Shown here: positions 59,755 to 64,000 of the stretch, one piece after another
Layout: each line of letters begins with the position of its first letter
How positions within the stretch are numbered: the first letter of the stretch is position 1
From: Pogonophryne albipinna
Lineage: Eukaryota > Chordata > Actinopteri > Perciformes > Artedidraconidae
Direction of reading: 5' to 3'
Assembly: GCA_028583405.1 (NCBI GenBank)
Contig: CM053259.1
Location: 14,746,594-14,810,593, forward strand
Length of the DNA: 64,000 bases
Notes under the pieces: model-generated
Told to the model about the DNA's origin: nothing
Seen by the model: the letters and a program-made list of their open reading frames with translations, nothing else
The model's database searches: none
Position numbers and translations under genes: made by a program

Positions 59755-64000
<4,246 letters not shown>

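Overview
The window is nuclear DNA of a bony (teleost) fish. Genes are split into small exons by GT-AG introns, the DNA is rich in DNA transposons, MITEs and LINE ends of types common in fish, and long CA/GT microsatellites occur. The gene order slc30a8 - aard - rad21 - utp23 is, from general knowledge, the order around human RAD21 on 8q24 (SLC30A8, AARD, RAD21, UTP23) with matching relative strands. The species cannot be fixed from the sequence.

Layout. 1-11,400 is a transposon graveyard: an L2-type LINE end, a P-element/THAP9-like remnant, a hairpin-bearing MITE, a second LINE end, a ZMYM1-like hAT transposase with a single stop codon (4,791-7,460) and a 1.06-kb TIR element. 11,442-21,075 is a four-level nest of insertions, nearly every one with a readable target-site duplication. 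Its most unusual member is a 6.26-kb mobile unit (14,612-20,870) carrying two converging spliced genes, an SGNH/GDSL-type hydrolase and a THAP zinc-finger protein, and no recognisable transposase. A 595-bp deletion derivative of the same unit lies beside it at 11,442-12,036. 22,311-32,188 (minus) is slc30a8 (ZnT8), nine coding exons, 396 aa, with a Charlie-like hAT (26,967-29,732), a small hAT MITE and a 0.8-kb TIR element in its introns. 34,633-35,948 is a deletion derivative of the ZMYM1-like hAT. 36,863-40,028 (plus) and 41,587-42,084 (minus) are two tail-to-tail genes of the AARD/FAM167 type. 45,850-56,990 (plus) is rad21, 13 coding exons, 635 aa, with a 3.3-kb foldback inverted repeat in intron 1. 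58,501-59,754 (minus) is utp23, three exons, 253 aa. 60,571-64,000 (plus, cut by the window end) is an hdgf gene with a PWWP domain, head-to-head with utp23.

The host genes are not one pathway: ZnT8 loads zinc into secretory vesicles, Rad21 is the kleisin of cohesin, Utp23 is an 18S rRNA processing factor and Hdgf is a chromatin reader. Splice structures given here were read by eye; for slc30a8, rad21 and utp23 every junction keeps frame and the summed exon lengths divide by three, which is strong internal support.
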